Position numbers and translations under genes: made by a program. A model generated the notes under the pieces. It did no database searches and was not told the origin of the DNA. It saw nothing but the letters and a program-made list of their open reading frames with translations. Below are positions 1-12,573 of a DNA stretch of 64,000 bases, one piece after another (the first letter of the stretch is position 1; each line of letters starts with the position of its first letter). The DNA is taken from positions 12,896,001-12,960,000 of the forward strand of contig NC_003284.9 of NCBI RefSeq assembly GCF_000002985.6. Direction: 5' to 3'. Origin of the DNA: Caenorhabditis elegans (Eukaryota > Nematoda > Chromadorea > Rhabditida > Rhabditidae).

Positions 1-201
1 TTCAAAAATTGATTTCAATATGCCTTCGCTTAAATATATATAAATTTTTCATATTTTGGCTCTCAGAAAGCCAAACACATAATATAACAATCAGCTGCAG
101 ACAATCTCGTGACAATTTTAAATTTTTTCAATTTATTTTGCCTGTTGCGTCTCAGTTGAATTTGTCAGCAAATTGTTTCAATACCATAAAACAAGTGTTG
201 A

Positions 202-456
202 ATTGAAACAAGAGAAGCGAAAGTGGACGCAATTTGGACTGACCATTTTGTCTACGACCTAACTTCTATTTTTGCTGAAGTCGGATGGTTTTTCGTTCTT
301 TTTGTTTCTATTACACTTTTTTTAAAAATTCTTGTAAAAATTCGAAATATAATAAAAAATTGCACTAAAAACTCCATTTATAAAAATGTGAAAAAAATAA
401 TTCAAAGGCTTAGAAAATATCATTCCGTGTCAGGTGCAACCATAAACGTCCCGTGA
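202..456 (+). pseudogene. Possible C-terminal tail of a retroelement membrane protein
   Basis: An open frame runs from just after an in-frame stop at 199-201 to a TGA ending at 456. It encodes a hydrophobic segment (about 20 residues around FFVLFVSITLFLKILV) followed by a strongly basic tail rich in Lys, Arg and Asn. A single membrane anchor with a basic cytoplasmic tail fits the end of an envelope-like protein of a nematode LTR retroelement. A purine-rich AAGGGACGGAA and a TGTC follow it directly, which also fits. No conserved enzyme motif is visible, and the upstream frame is closed by stops, so the copy may be decayed or truncated by the window edge. It could also be a chance frame. Confidence 0.3.
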
Positions 457-487
457 TAGCAGTCGTTTTCTATTTTAAGGGACGGAA

Positions 488-993
488 TGTCTAATTTTAG
501 ATCTGATTCGGATCATTTCCCATTTTTATCTCTCACTTGGTTTTCACATGTAAAACAATCTATTTTGTAGTTTTTAAAAATAAATTCTTTAATAAATATC
601 GACAGTTATGACATTTGAGGGCCCAATTTAAGCAATGTGGTAAAAGTAAATTACATGAAAGTATGAGAATTGAATGCAAGCAAAAAAAACTAGGCCAGCT
701 TCTAGTCATAACATTGACATTTTTTTAACTACTCAAGTTTTGTTGGAAATTGTTCTACATTCGTTCACGTTCTGGGTTTCCAAAAAATATTCAAAACCAC
801 CCTACATCCAATACCAATACAAGCTCCTCGTTCAACTTCTTAAAAACCTGATGACATCATTTCTCCCATTTCACTGTTCCAATTTAGTAACTACTAGAAG
901 ATTTCGATTTTTGTTGGAAAAACAAAAAACAACTTGTTGTCTTATTCGTTCCAGAACACATTGTACTACTAGTTTTCTGCTGACACAACTGAC
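488..993 (+). mobile_element. Possible 3' LTR
   Basis: A purine tract at about 477-487 (AAGGGACGGAA) is followed by TGTCTAATTTTAG, the arrangement of polypurine tract plus LTR start. AATAAA-like words lie at about 580-596. A TGACA near 988-993 is one candidate end. The right boundary and target duplication cannot be settled because the other LTR is outside the window. Confidence 0.25.
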
Positions 994-2784
994 ATAAGCA
1001 ACAACCAAGACTAGGAGACCACAGGAAATAGAAAAAATAGAGTATATGGGTGCGAGGGAAAGAGAGAGAGAGTCATCTTAAAATATCCAGATTTTTCCTT
1101 CCTTTCTTCCTTTTTTCTTTCCCCTCCATGCTTTCCGATCTATGCGTATTTCCTTAGCCCGTTCGCTTTCTGCTGATTTTTTGTTTACGCAGAGAAAACT
1201 TTGTTGTCTTGTTGTTGTTGGTGCTGAAGCCTTCAACAACTCTCCCCGGTTGACGATGGTGGTGTTGTCTGTTTATGGAAGCTGCCGTTCGTTCACTTCA
1301 ACATGCCGGACCGACTAGTTTTAATTTGACCAACGTTTTCCTATTTTGCTATACTGGTACCGTTCACTACTTGTCCTGCTGAAAATCTTGTACATACATA
1401 TTTTAAATTACATTTTAAAGCTCACGTAAGAATTTGTTGTTTAAAGTTTGCAAAAACTAAGAAACCAAAATACGGGCTTATTTTTTAAATACTTTTTTAA
1501 TGGGTGTTCGATGTTCGTTACATTGCGTTTTTCTAATGAATTTTACGATTTCATTGTAATTTATAGTATTTCCTAGTCATGTAGCTTATTTTTTATGGTC
1601 AAAGTGACCCTAATTAGATTTTAGTGAGAAATTGTAAGTTTTGATTGTCCTGCCATGAAAAACCTGCATAGTATTCAAAAATTTCCAGAATTGGTTTAAA
1701 ACTAAAGTTTCTTCAGAAGCAATATTAATATTCTTCTTGCACCCCGGACCAACCAAATTCAAACTTTACCGAAATTTTTTGCTTATGTGATTTTCTGATA
1801 TTTTTGCTCAGGGTTTTTTAAATACTGTCAACTCTACAAAATCCAGTCTTTTCTGTCCGTCTTGCAACTTCACTACTCTACTTTTACTGCTCATATGTTA
1901 CTTAAGATCAAAGGTACTCATGAAAATACCTGTATAAATAGAGCAAGGGGGTAATAGGAATAATACGGTACATAAAATTTCAGATTTCTTTTCTGATTGA
2001 AAAGTTTTGCATTGTATAAAAATAGGAAAGACAAGATAGTATCTGCAGTTAGCAAATTCAAATAGGGTAACTTCTTCGAGCATTTTACTAAACTTTGAAA
2101 AACAACCATTGATTAAAATTTAATGTAAATCCTTGTCTATTCACTTTCTCAATAGCAAAAAGCACTCTTCAATCTCATATCCTACCAAGTTTTGAATTAA
2201 AAATTCCAATCATTTCCGTGTCAGAGCATTGTTCTCTGAGCGACATCCATTCAGAAATTCATAAGAAAAATAAAATCAAAACGCCCACAGTCGCCTGTAG
2301 ATCAAACTAAACATTGTCGTTTTTTCGGAAGAGTGCCAAGTGGGCTTTTCTCAAATGTTTCTTTGTATTCCAAGAAGAAGAAGAAGAGAAAGAAAAGTTG
2401 TTTTATTTGTTTTACATCGCCAATGATCTGAGATTTTTGAGACTTTGGCCTATTATGAAAAATTAAAAACTACTTGTTGTATTACTTCAAAACAAACAGT
2501 AGCCCGAAATTGAAGGAGAATCCGTGAGAAATATGAGAGACTATGCCCTTTATCTTAATCTTTTTTGGACTTCATTGTACCTGCTGAAATCTTACTAATT
2601 GTAAGATTAAGGTGAATTTGTCACATAGCATTTGGTTTTGTTTCTGATTAACTTAGCAAGATGTGCAGCTGCAAAACGTTTTTTTTTGTTTTTTTTTGCC
2701 TCCAAATACCTTGTTTTAGCAATTAAAAAATTAATAACCTGTATGTTCATCTGTTTTTGTTGAAGTGATTTACAAACGTTTTTT

Positions 2785-2960
2785 GGTACTTGTGTATTAT
2801 TTTCCCTCATTTTCAAAATTAATTAAACTTCCATTTATTTATCCATTTCAATAAAACGTGATTCTCATTTTCCCTTTTTAGGCCTTAAAATGGTTTTTTC
2901 CTAAGCCTAAAAATACAAAAAGTACACACGTTTTTATTCGAAATTACGTTTTTTGAGAGC
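2785..2960. mobile_element. MITE-like element, degraded copy
   Basis: It begins GGTACTTGTGTATTA followed by TTTTCCCTCATTTT, nearly the same as the left end of the element at 16899. It carries the internal inverted pair TTTAGGCCTTA and CTAAGCCTAAA. The right terminal repeat is degraded, so the end coordinate is approximate. Confidence 0.4.
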
Positions 2961-5900
2961 CCTTTTACAGCATTGGTTAACTTTTCGAATCAAATGATTA
3001 TTCCGGTATTCCAACACCACAAATTTCAATTTTCTAACTTACAATCCGACAATTCGAATTCAACAACTGTAACTTTGTCAAAAATGTAACTTTGTCAAAA
3101 TCAAAAATCATAATGTCTTTTTGTTGAAAAAACGCTTACATATCTTGCACCAAACAATGATTTTAAAAAGACAACACACCCCGGATTGAGATGTAGTCAT
3201 CTCACCTCACCTCGAATTGCGATTGCGTTTACGTCAACATCTCTCCAGTCTCTCGTTATTCCTCTGAACTCTAAACTATGTTTTCCTTCTCTCTGAGGCC
3301 TATGAAGTTTTCCGCGCGACATCACAGAACACTCATCGTCTTATGTTTCCTACTTGCTTATTTCTCCTTTTTTCCACTTTTCTGTTGCTTTTTTCATTTC
3401 TTCCTCCATTTCACTCCTCCTCCAAATGTTGCCTAATATGTTGACATGGTGGTAACTTGCTGCCTTTATCTCACTTGGCTTATCCGTCCGAAATTTAGTC
3501 ATCTCCTTCATCATCTACTCATCAAAACATCATGGTGTGTTGTTCGTTCCGTGTATTGCAACCAACTAACGTACGGAACATGACAAACAATCAAGAACTA
3601 GTCAGAACCCTCGGTTTCTACAAATATCTTCATCTTCTTCTTATTCGCTTTTTCCCTGAACGCCGTTCATTTCATCTTAATCCGTTTTATTTTATGATGA
3701 CATGTTTGTAGTGGAACTGTGTAGTGGAAGAAATTTGATCGAAAAAAAGCACGAAAGCCAAAGATACTTGCTTCGCTACCACTGATGTCCTATTCTTTTT
3801 CTATCATTGATCTTCACAGATAGATAGTACCGACAGGCACTTTAACCCACAATTGATACATTTCTCAAAACTGAAGTACAATTGCTTCATGATAGATGTG
3901 AACTTATCATCACAAGTTTCAAAAACTCATACACTCCGTAAAATTTTTCTAGCACACCCTCTAATTAAAGACCGGTATTCTTCAAAACATTTTTTAAATT
4001 TAGTTAGATAGAAAATAGTAAAAACCATATGCTCCCCAAATGCACAACCTTTTTCCAATTGTTCCTTTAGGATAAACCATCACACTTCGTGGCTGAGACT
4101 GGCATACTTGGTGAATTTGTACGTTTACCACTGAAACATGATGGTTCTCTGAAGAATCAAAGATTTTCAGTTCAAAAGGATACAATTTTTTCGCTTGGCA
4201 AGCAACCTAATAGTTTAAAAATAGTGTCGAACAAAGTTGCAATTTCTATCTGAAATACTTAAAATATTGATTTTGTGAAGTTTTGGAAGAGTTAAATGTT
4301 TATATTATAATTCAATGTTTATACTGAATGTTCAACAGAAACTGTGGTTCTATTTTTTTTTAATCCTAATTTCATCTCATTAAGAACATTTTTCGCTTTT
4401 CAAATTTAATATTTCATCATAGGATATGTGGTTCGAAAACCCACTAGAAAATCACGGAAAATGTGCATTACCGGAGCCAACTTTTGCAATGTCTGTCTGC
4501 CAAAACCTGTCCATGAAAATGTTTGCTTACTCCCCTACCAGCACAAAGTAGCTCAGTTTTTCTTCACTGCTTTGACAATTCCTCCTGCTCATTTCTCTAC
4601 CCCTATCTTTATGGTATCTGCAGATAACTAGAGAACCTTTTATGTTGATCTCTTTATGTTTATGTCCTGAAAAAAAACCTGAGTATCAATTGGGTTCGCA
4701 CGGGAATCAAAAAAGCGTGGTTTAGTTTTCAAGCTTTTGACTTCATTTTTTCCAATTTCTCAACATTCTTTCAATTTCGCACGTCATTACATAATGCGAT
4801 TTAGAGAAAACATCGCTATGAGATAGCTGAAAAAAGTTAGTGATTCTATCCGTTTTTCTTACCGGTCAACTGGGAAGAGCAAAAAACACTGCTGCTCTTC
4901 CAGTGACCTGATGACCTTTACAATTCAAGACATCACATTCGTGAAATAATTCCAACCTTCTGTTAAATTTTATGTGAATTCATTAACATATTTTTTTAAT
5001 TTTTCTTATTGTTAGCCTAATTAAGCTATTTTTAAGTACGACAGGCATTGTCGACATTTTTTCATATTCCTTAATACATAAATCTCGTTTTCTGGCAGCA
5101 AAAAATCCCCAAGATCTCTTCAATAAAAAATTGGCTTTTGTTTGAACCACCACGGAGCACGTGAAATTGTTATGAGAACACGTGTGAACTCTGAGAGAAA
5201 TAACCCGAGTGGAGATGCAGTGTCACTTTGAAATTTTTTTTGGAGTTGTCCGAAGAAGGCTAAAAGTTGAATTTGCCCAGCTCACAAGAGACGAGAGACA
5301 TTTATTTGCTCAAACTGTGCTTCTGGTTTTTGGTTCATTTCAGCGACCCAATGCAATTCATAATTTGCATTCCTTTTTCCGCATCTCTCGCAAAAATTCC
5401 TTGGTCTCGATGGAAAAACGCTGAAGCCAAAACTCTATCCCATCGCAATTTCATGCATTTCAAAGTGATACAATGTTCCACATTCTCACGTCTGAGTTCA
5501 ATTGGTTGACAAAAAGTTGTGTTTCAGCCGATAAGTTTCATGTGACCTTATAATAGTTCCAAGTAATAGTTCTCTAGAGATTCAAGAAAACACTCTTGGT
5601 AGTTAGATATTGACATATTATTTGCTTCTTGAGCTAAGGTATTTTTCATGAGAAAACAACCCTTCAAACTATCAAATAGTGTTTTGTTTTATCATCTATT
5701 TGCAGGTTTTGTGTGTTCAGGACAAGATTATCACATAGTTTCTTTCTTAATCCAAATCCATTTTTCTTTGTGAGATTTTTTCAAAGAGGTAGGTTGCACA
5801 TTTCTTCATGCTTTCCACTTTTCGTGTTTGCAAAGCTCACATAATGTCGAAAGTTGTTAGCTGATAAACATGTATTATGCGAATTTGATGCTACTTGTTT

Positions 5901-6257
5901 TATCTTGATTTTTTTCTTATTTAGGTAGAAGAAGTTGTTCAACTTCTGAAAATGTGTTGGAAATCCCAACCGAGTTATATCTGCAACTTACACAAAACAT
6001 TTGGTATAAACAACGCATTTTCCTAGTGTTTCGAAGATCTTTTCTGTGTTTGTGTCTGAAATTCAACAACAATGTGCTTCTTTCTCTGAAACCACTTACT
6101 GTATTATTTTTGCGAAATGGTCAATGTGCGACCCCCTTGTAAACATCTACCCAGAATCTATGAATGCGAATTCTGTTTCTTGAAACGCGGGGCAGGAGTG
6201 AGCCCCCATAGCCATTTATTCAATTATCGCTCATATTTCGTCCTTCTCGTCTTCACA

Positions 6258-6280
6258 TCTTCTTCTTCTTCTTCTTCTTC
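6258..6280. repeat. (TCT)n microsatellite
   Basis: About eight uninterrupted TCT units in a pyrimidine-rich stretch. Confidence 0.9.
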
Positions 6281-7311
6281 GTTGCTGCCTCCTTCGTTTT
6301 CATATTTTTCCTACTTCTTCGTTGCCTTCTTTGTTGATCACGCAACTCTTCTACGGTCAGGCATCCAGGCAAACGACTACGCCGAATCTCGTCGCCCACG
6401 GACCAATTGCTATTAAGACAAGCATCTGCGCATTCATCTTCTTGTGTCCCTGCCCCCCCTTACTCTCCAAATTTCTTCGTGCTTCTCTCTTGCTTTTGCC
6501 TTCAGCTTATGGATGGAAATCGGTTGTCTTTCCCCGCTTGTTGTGGATGTGTGTATGGGCGATGAAGACGAGAGGGTCTAGTGTTCATTATGTATTTGAA
6601 ATGTGTGTGTACTGGTTTTGGAGGTTTCAACGCAAGTGGTGGTCGCGGCGGAGCACTTCTCTGCAGCATCCGCTTCGATTTGGCAATTTCATGATTTTTG
6701 TATGAGCTTGGGTGTTGTTAATTTTGGAATGAATGCGTAGTTGGTGGTTATGACACTGGGGCACTGTTTTGGCTAAATTTTCATAGAGTTTTTTATAAAT
6801 CAAGGTTGAACCTTCATACGAAGGGCTCGGCTTCTAGCTCGTAACGGAATAGTTAATTTTCAAATAAATCACATCAAGTCATTAAAATGGTCGCTGAAAA
6901 CCAACTGACTTCGATGTTAGCCACTATACTATTATACATATTATATTTTGAAAAATCCAAATTTTAGGTACGCGGGTTTATTTCGTTAAGTTTGAAACCT
7001 GAAAGTGAAATTCGAAAAAACCCAGTTAATCCCGACTTTTAGATCTAAACATTTTTACGAAATTTATTTTTGGGATAAAATAATCAGCAAATCAATTGAA
7101 ATTGATTATACTCAAAGTTGAAATTTGAAACATTTTAAATCAAGTTTTTGAAATGAAATTCTGATTATTTGTGCACGAGACCCATACATAGACATTTTTT
7201 CAAGAAATAACGGGAAAATGTTCGAATACGTTAAGATATTAATATTGACTGTGGAAAAACAGAGTTAAAAACTGATAAATGTACAATATTTCAATGAAAA
7301 ACAGGTGACTT

Positions 7312-7533
7312 CTTATAAGGGTACTTTTCCTTTTCTACCCCGCATTTTTCTGGAACATTTTCTTGGATAAAAACGTGAACTTTTTTCTTTAATTTAGGCT
7401 TAGTAATTTTGTTTTCTAAGCCTAAAAATGAAAACAGTATTAAAATGAACATTCACGTGAGAATTAAAATTGAATAATTCAATGTTTTGAATATTCTTTT
7501 TGCGGGGTAAAAAAGGAAAAGTACCCTTATAAG
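7312..7533. mobile_element. MITE with 33-bp terminal inverted repeats
   Basis: The left repeat (7312-7344, starting CTTATAAGGGTACTTTTCC) and the right repeat (7501-7533) are inverted copies that differ at one position. Inside, TTAGGCTTAG and TTCTAAGCCTA form a second inverted pair, and ACGTGAAC and TTCACGT a third, so the whole 222-bp unit can fold back. No coding frame is present, so it is a non-autonomous DNA transposon. Confidence 0.8.
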
Positions 7534-10500
7534 TTATGGTACAGAGCAACAAGTTTTCAATCATTTGTAAAGTCGTCAAAAACTACTTATTTTCCCATCA
7601 GTGTTTTGAATTATTATCTTGTTGATAAAACCTTTTTTCCGTTTTCAAATTAAAACTGCTTCTCCTTCATTCGTAGAAAAAATTCAATTTCTCCTCCAGT
7701 TCTATTTTTTCCTCAGTTTTAATTTTTCACTTATTTTTTCAAGATTACACAAATTTTTATTCTTTCTTCCGCTGCTATTCTGTGTTTGTAATGTGAAAAG
7801 AAGAACAAAAGGATGGATGAATCCATGCAGCAGTCCATACATTCACCACCCCAAATTTCTCTGCCTTTTTTCCACTTCTTCTACTCTCTTCTTGTTCCTG
7901 ACTCTATATTTCTCGCGAAACATTTTCTCTCGCTTCGTCCAGCAGTAGCAGCAGCAGCAGTCCGAATGACCTTTGTGTCGGTCGGTGGGGCCCCGGCTAG
8001 TTTGCACTTCGAGGAGCGTTTCCTCCCGAGTTCATAAAATTGTAACGAGACCAGCTGAATTTGTGGGTCATCGACGATCACTAAACCCTTTTTTGGGTCT
8101 TTCATGTTTTGCATTGTAGGCTCAGATAGTTAATACTCGTATAAAAATACTGTGATTTCCAAAGTGAGCTGAACTACAGAAGTGAAAAAAACGGCATATT
8201 TTGAAATTAAAATATTGGACTTATTGACTTCCCAAAAACATTTTAAAGTACCACTCCATTTGTATTATTTGCAACGACTTGATTTTTACTAGAAATGTAT
8301 AAAATGAACCCTGGTTTTGAGCTAGAGATTTCATACGCCGAATGCTAAAAAGCTCATCAAATCCTACTTTTAATAAGTTCATGGTCAACTGGTGTGTTAC
8401 GAATGACCGCCGGACAGTAGGCCAACTGCTTTTTCGCTCACCTTTCGAATGTATGTGTGTGTGTGTGTGTTGTTTGCAAACTGTAAAATGTGCCTTGGCG
8501 ACTGCGGCGACGCATTTCTGCCGCCAGCCGGCCCCTCTTTTTTCTATGCACTCGAAGCGATTTTTTCTCGAGTCAAGTCGCATCGCATTGCAATTGAATC
8601 GACAAACAGTCGTTCGCATGTTATATATTATTGTAGGTTGTTGGTTTCTGCTGGATAAGCTAGCCTTCATGTTTTTGGACTTACAGTTCTTTTTTTGAAT
8701 CCCTCTTTCGGTGATGCGCAACAAAATTTAAATTCAGACTCCAAATTTCTGATTTCACGGTTCACAGTTGTTCGGCGTTCCCTTATTGCTCCACTGATTA
8801 TTACTTACTTTTTTAATATCATTTTCTTGCTTTCTAAACCATGCTTCATTGACATTTACATTTCAAGCATGAACTTTTTTTATGTATTGCTTGAGTGGAT
8901 AAAAGCTCCTCCTTTATATGAAACTAAGACCACAGCTAGTTTATGCATCCAGTTCACCTCAATTCCTTCCAATATGATGTCATATTTCAAAACTTTTCCT
9001 AGCTTGTTTCGCTCTAACAAGCAACGCGAAAAAAAACGACGAACTGCTAGTCAATTGAAAAAGCAGACATGAAAAGTGGTGCAGCCAATCTCTTTGTGTT
9101 TTTTCACACTAGGACTAATTGCTAAGAAGCAAACATGTACACTTTCCATAACTGTACAAAACATATGTCTTCTTTTTTCCGTATTCCTGCTCATTCTTTA
9201 TTGTTTTCTCTCTGCAACTTCGGGCGAAGTTGCTATTACTCATTCATTCACCCCTTCACCTTTCTCCTGTTCTTTACCGAACAGCAACAATTTTTATTTT
9301 CCAACAGTTTCAAACTAAACAAACCAAACTTCAACCAGCATTCTGTCTCGGTCTCTAACAGGTTTCGGTTTGGGTCGTAAATTCAAGAATCCGTCCACCA
9401 TCCGTCGTCCTCTTTTCGCCCCCCGGTTGATGATCACAACTAACCACCGAAGAATTTCTCAAAGGAGACATAAATTTTATTGAAGTCTTTGGTGACGTTG
9501 ATGAATTTGAAGGCAACTCATGTAGCGTGTACAATAACATAGAGAAACTCTTGAAGTTGATTTTTATTTTTAAAATATCAATTCACCTGAAAGCACCTGT
9601 ACATTTTTCAGCGTTTACATTTTTCTAAAAATATTTAATTCAAAATTCAAGCTTGACAATAAATTCCGGAACTATTCCAACATTTTAATGATCCTACTTC
9701 ATTTCCTTTGCCTGAAGCATTCCGTTTGCTTGAGCAATTTAAAACAGTTACACGCTTTTCATTAATACTCACAAATTAGCATCGTCAGAGACCAGTCCTT
9801 CTTAATTTCTGCAAATATGAGTCAGAGACCAGGTCCCATAGACCTGGCTTACTATTTTTCTCGCCGCGCGCGTTTCCGCCGTTTATTTGCTTTCCGCACC
9901 TTGTACTCTCTTTCGAAATCCAGCATCATCACACCGGCGGACACTATGATGACCAATCATTCCGGGGTTAAAAAAGAGACTATTCGCAATCTTTCGAAAT
10001 TGTCAAATTGTTTGTCGTACATTACGATTATTATTGTTTTATTATTTGAGCGAGCTTTATTCCGCAGCGGCGCCGCATCCATTACGCTATTCTTTGCTTC
10101 ACATGACTACCTAGCCAGAAACAAGCATAATCGTTCTTCCATCTGGTCCTCTTCAAAGTGTGATGTCGTTGGATTCTTCAACACATTTTCCAACAAACAG
10201 ACACCAATCCTATAATTACCAGCAATTTTTGATTGTGCGAATGAAGTAGACATGGAACCTACATCACAGAAAAAAGAAAGACGTCGCGCTTAGCAGTTTT
10301 TTGAATATTGTTTCAAAAGTTTTGGTCAGTAGAGCATATTTGATTTGTTTCTGAAATTCAAATTTGAAAAGCGAATATGTTTAGAGTTGGTATTGTCCCA
10401 GATTTAAATTCGCTAGAAAGCCAAGCCGTTTTTTTTTTTGAAAACGTGGATATTCTATTTTGTATGTTATGCTGAACATGAGGATCCGTTAAAATTACAG

Positions 10501-12557
10501 TTCAAAGCTTAATAAAATATCTAAGTTATTTTTCAATCGAAACACTACAGTACCACTTTTTCTCCAAAGGTATTAAACCCTATTTGCCAAATTTTCCAGC
10601 TTATATCTCAGTTATAGTTTGTTCCTTGAAACTTGTTAACCGGCCATGTATTTTAAAATTTTTTTTTCTATATTTCAGTTTATCGTGGAGTTTAGTTATT
10701 GATATCTTCAAAAGCAACGGAGGTATAATCTGTCAAAGAAAAGTGAACTGGTGGAATACTAATAGAGGAAATACGGTATGGCAATTTATACCAATTTGTT
10801 TTACATTTCCAACTGTTATACTGCATACTATATATTAAACAACATCATTTCGATTTCGAATTTAAATTTTAACCTTGACAAATTAATCGTTTTCCCGCTT
10901 TTTTCATTATTTTAGGTAGCAGTTCTAAAATCGAGGCTTTACACTCTGTGAACTCCAGACTGCTATAAATTTAATGATGACTTCTTGAATTCAAATTCTA
11001 ACCTAAATAAACCCATTCTAGCTGCAAATAGAGCAAAAATCGACATCAAAGTCTATAGCTTCTCACTTCTTGTGGCTTTTTAGAGAAGCAAATGACGCGA
11101 GCAGCATCCCCCTAGGGGTCCACCTAATTGTTCATTATGGATCCACGCTATAATTTTTCAACACATCATTGTTCGTCATAAGTCAACTCCTACATGTCTG
11201 ACAATTATTGTCACCAGCTGAAACAAAAATCCTCATCACACCCACTAAAGTGTTACCTCATAATTTATCAGGTGCATTTGACGAGCCGTTTCCGCCTGTT
11301 ACCTACATTTGAAAATCAAAGTCTGATATTCGAAAACAAAACTTGTTGCAGTCTAGTTATTTCTAAATTATTTTAGTTATTTATTGTATCTTTTCAGATT
11401 CTTGCCAGTATTTATAGATTTTTTTTGATTTCAAGATTTTTTTTGCGAGATAACTTTCTTTTTCATATTTATTAGAAATTCCCATAGACGAATATTTAAA
11501 TTAACCCTACATAGATGTTTCATTTTTCTCTTTATGTCCTTATTTTTTTAAATTTTGTCATACAATGTTTTTATATTTTATTTTCACCCCTCTCCGTTTG
11601 ACTCGCAGTTCTCTCAATTTTCCCCCATTTTCGCTTATATGCCAGTCAAAAACTGTGGCTACCACTATCTCTGTTTCTTTTTTTTTGCCCGCCATTTTGT
11701 TTCTTCTCTCAACTATGCCCCGTAACTTTCTCCTTAAAATCACATGTTTCATGATCGTTTCGCCATTTTCTTCTCACTTTTCTTCCGTACGTTCTTTTCC
11801 AGTTCCGAGTTTAGAACTCTTTTTGTTTCAGCTTTTTATAAGTTCTTGGCTTCAACCAAACATCAGAGAAACCTGCAAACTTGCAACTTCAACTGAAAGG
11901 TTAGTTTATTTTGGTTTCGGATGTCAATGACATAGATAATCAGGAAATTTGATGAGAAACATTAGTGATACTCGCCTCCAGAGCGGTCAAGCTGAAAATT
12001 AAACCAATGCAGCTATTTTTAAAGTCGCACTTTTGAAAGTTTTTGATAGGTGTTTAAAGTTTACCGGTTTCACTACTGTACGATGCGTTTATTTTTCCAT
12101 TAAATTGATCAAAATGATTAGATTTTTGAACTGAAGAGCTTGTGAGGAATATTTCATGTTATCTCTGTAACATATAGAGCACCGAGAATTCAAATTCTCA
12201 GAAAAAAATCAGATATGTGCCCCATAATTTGAAAATAATTTTGCATTGAGTTCATACATTAGTTTTTTTTGTAATAAAATCTTATTGCGCATTCTCTAAT
12301 GAAACTCGACAACTCTAATATGAGCCTAAACAAGTTTTTTTGCAATCAAAAAGTTTACAAATTAGAATCTTACATCTCACATGTGGAATTTTCAATTAGA
12401 CCAAAGTCTCAGATCATATGTCTAAACTCATGCACGCTATAAAATGTGAATTCAACCCTCGAAACACGAGGGTCTTCACCGGGTTGTAGTTGTTGTATAC
12501 GTGCCGGTAAACTGGTCAATCGACTCGATTTTATAACCTATAATTGTATCGACCGGT

Positions 12558-12573
12558 CCCCCCCCCCCCCCCC
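12558..12573. repeat. Poly-C run
   Basis: Sixteen consecutive C residues. Similar runs lie at 23826-23836 and 51010-51025. Confidence 0.9.

Noticed and set aside
6117..6416. Plus ORF of 99 codons with CEFC and HSH suggestive of a zinc finger
   Set aside because: The spacing does not match a C2H2 finger, and the rest is a translated (TCT)n microsatellite.
8221..8724. 167-codon minus ORF
   Set aside because: It spans a (TG)n microsatellite, has no domain signal or splice context, and overlaps equally long frames on the other strand.
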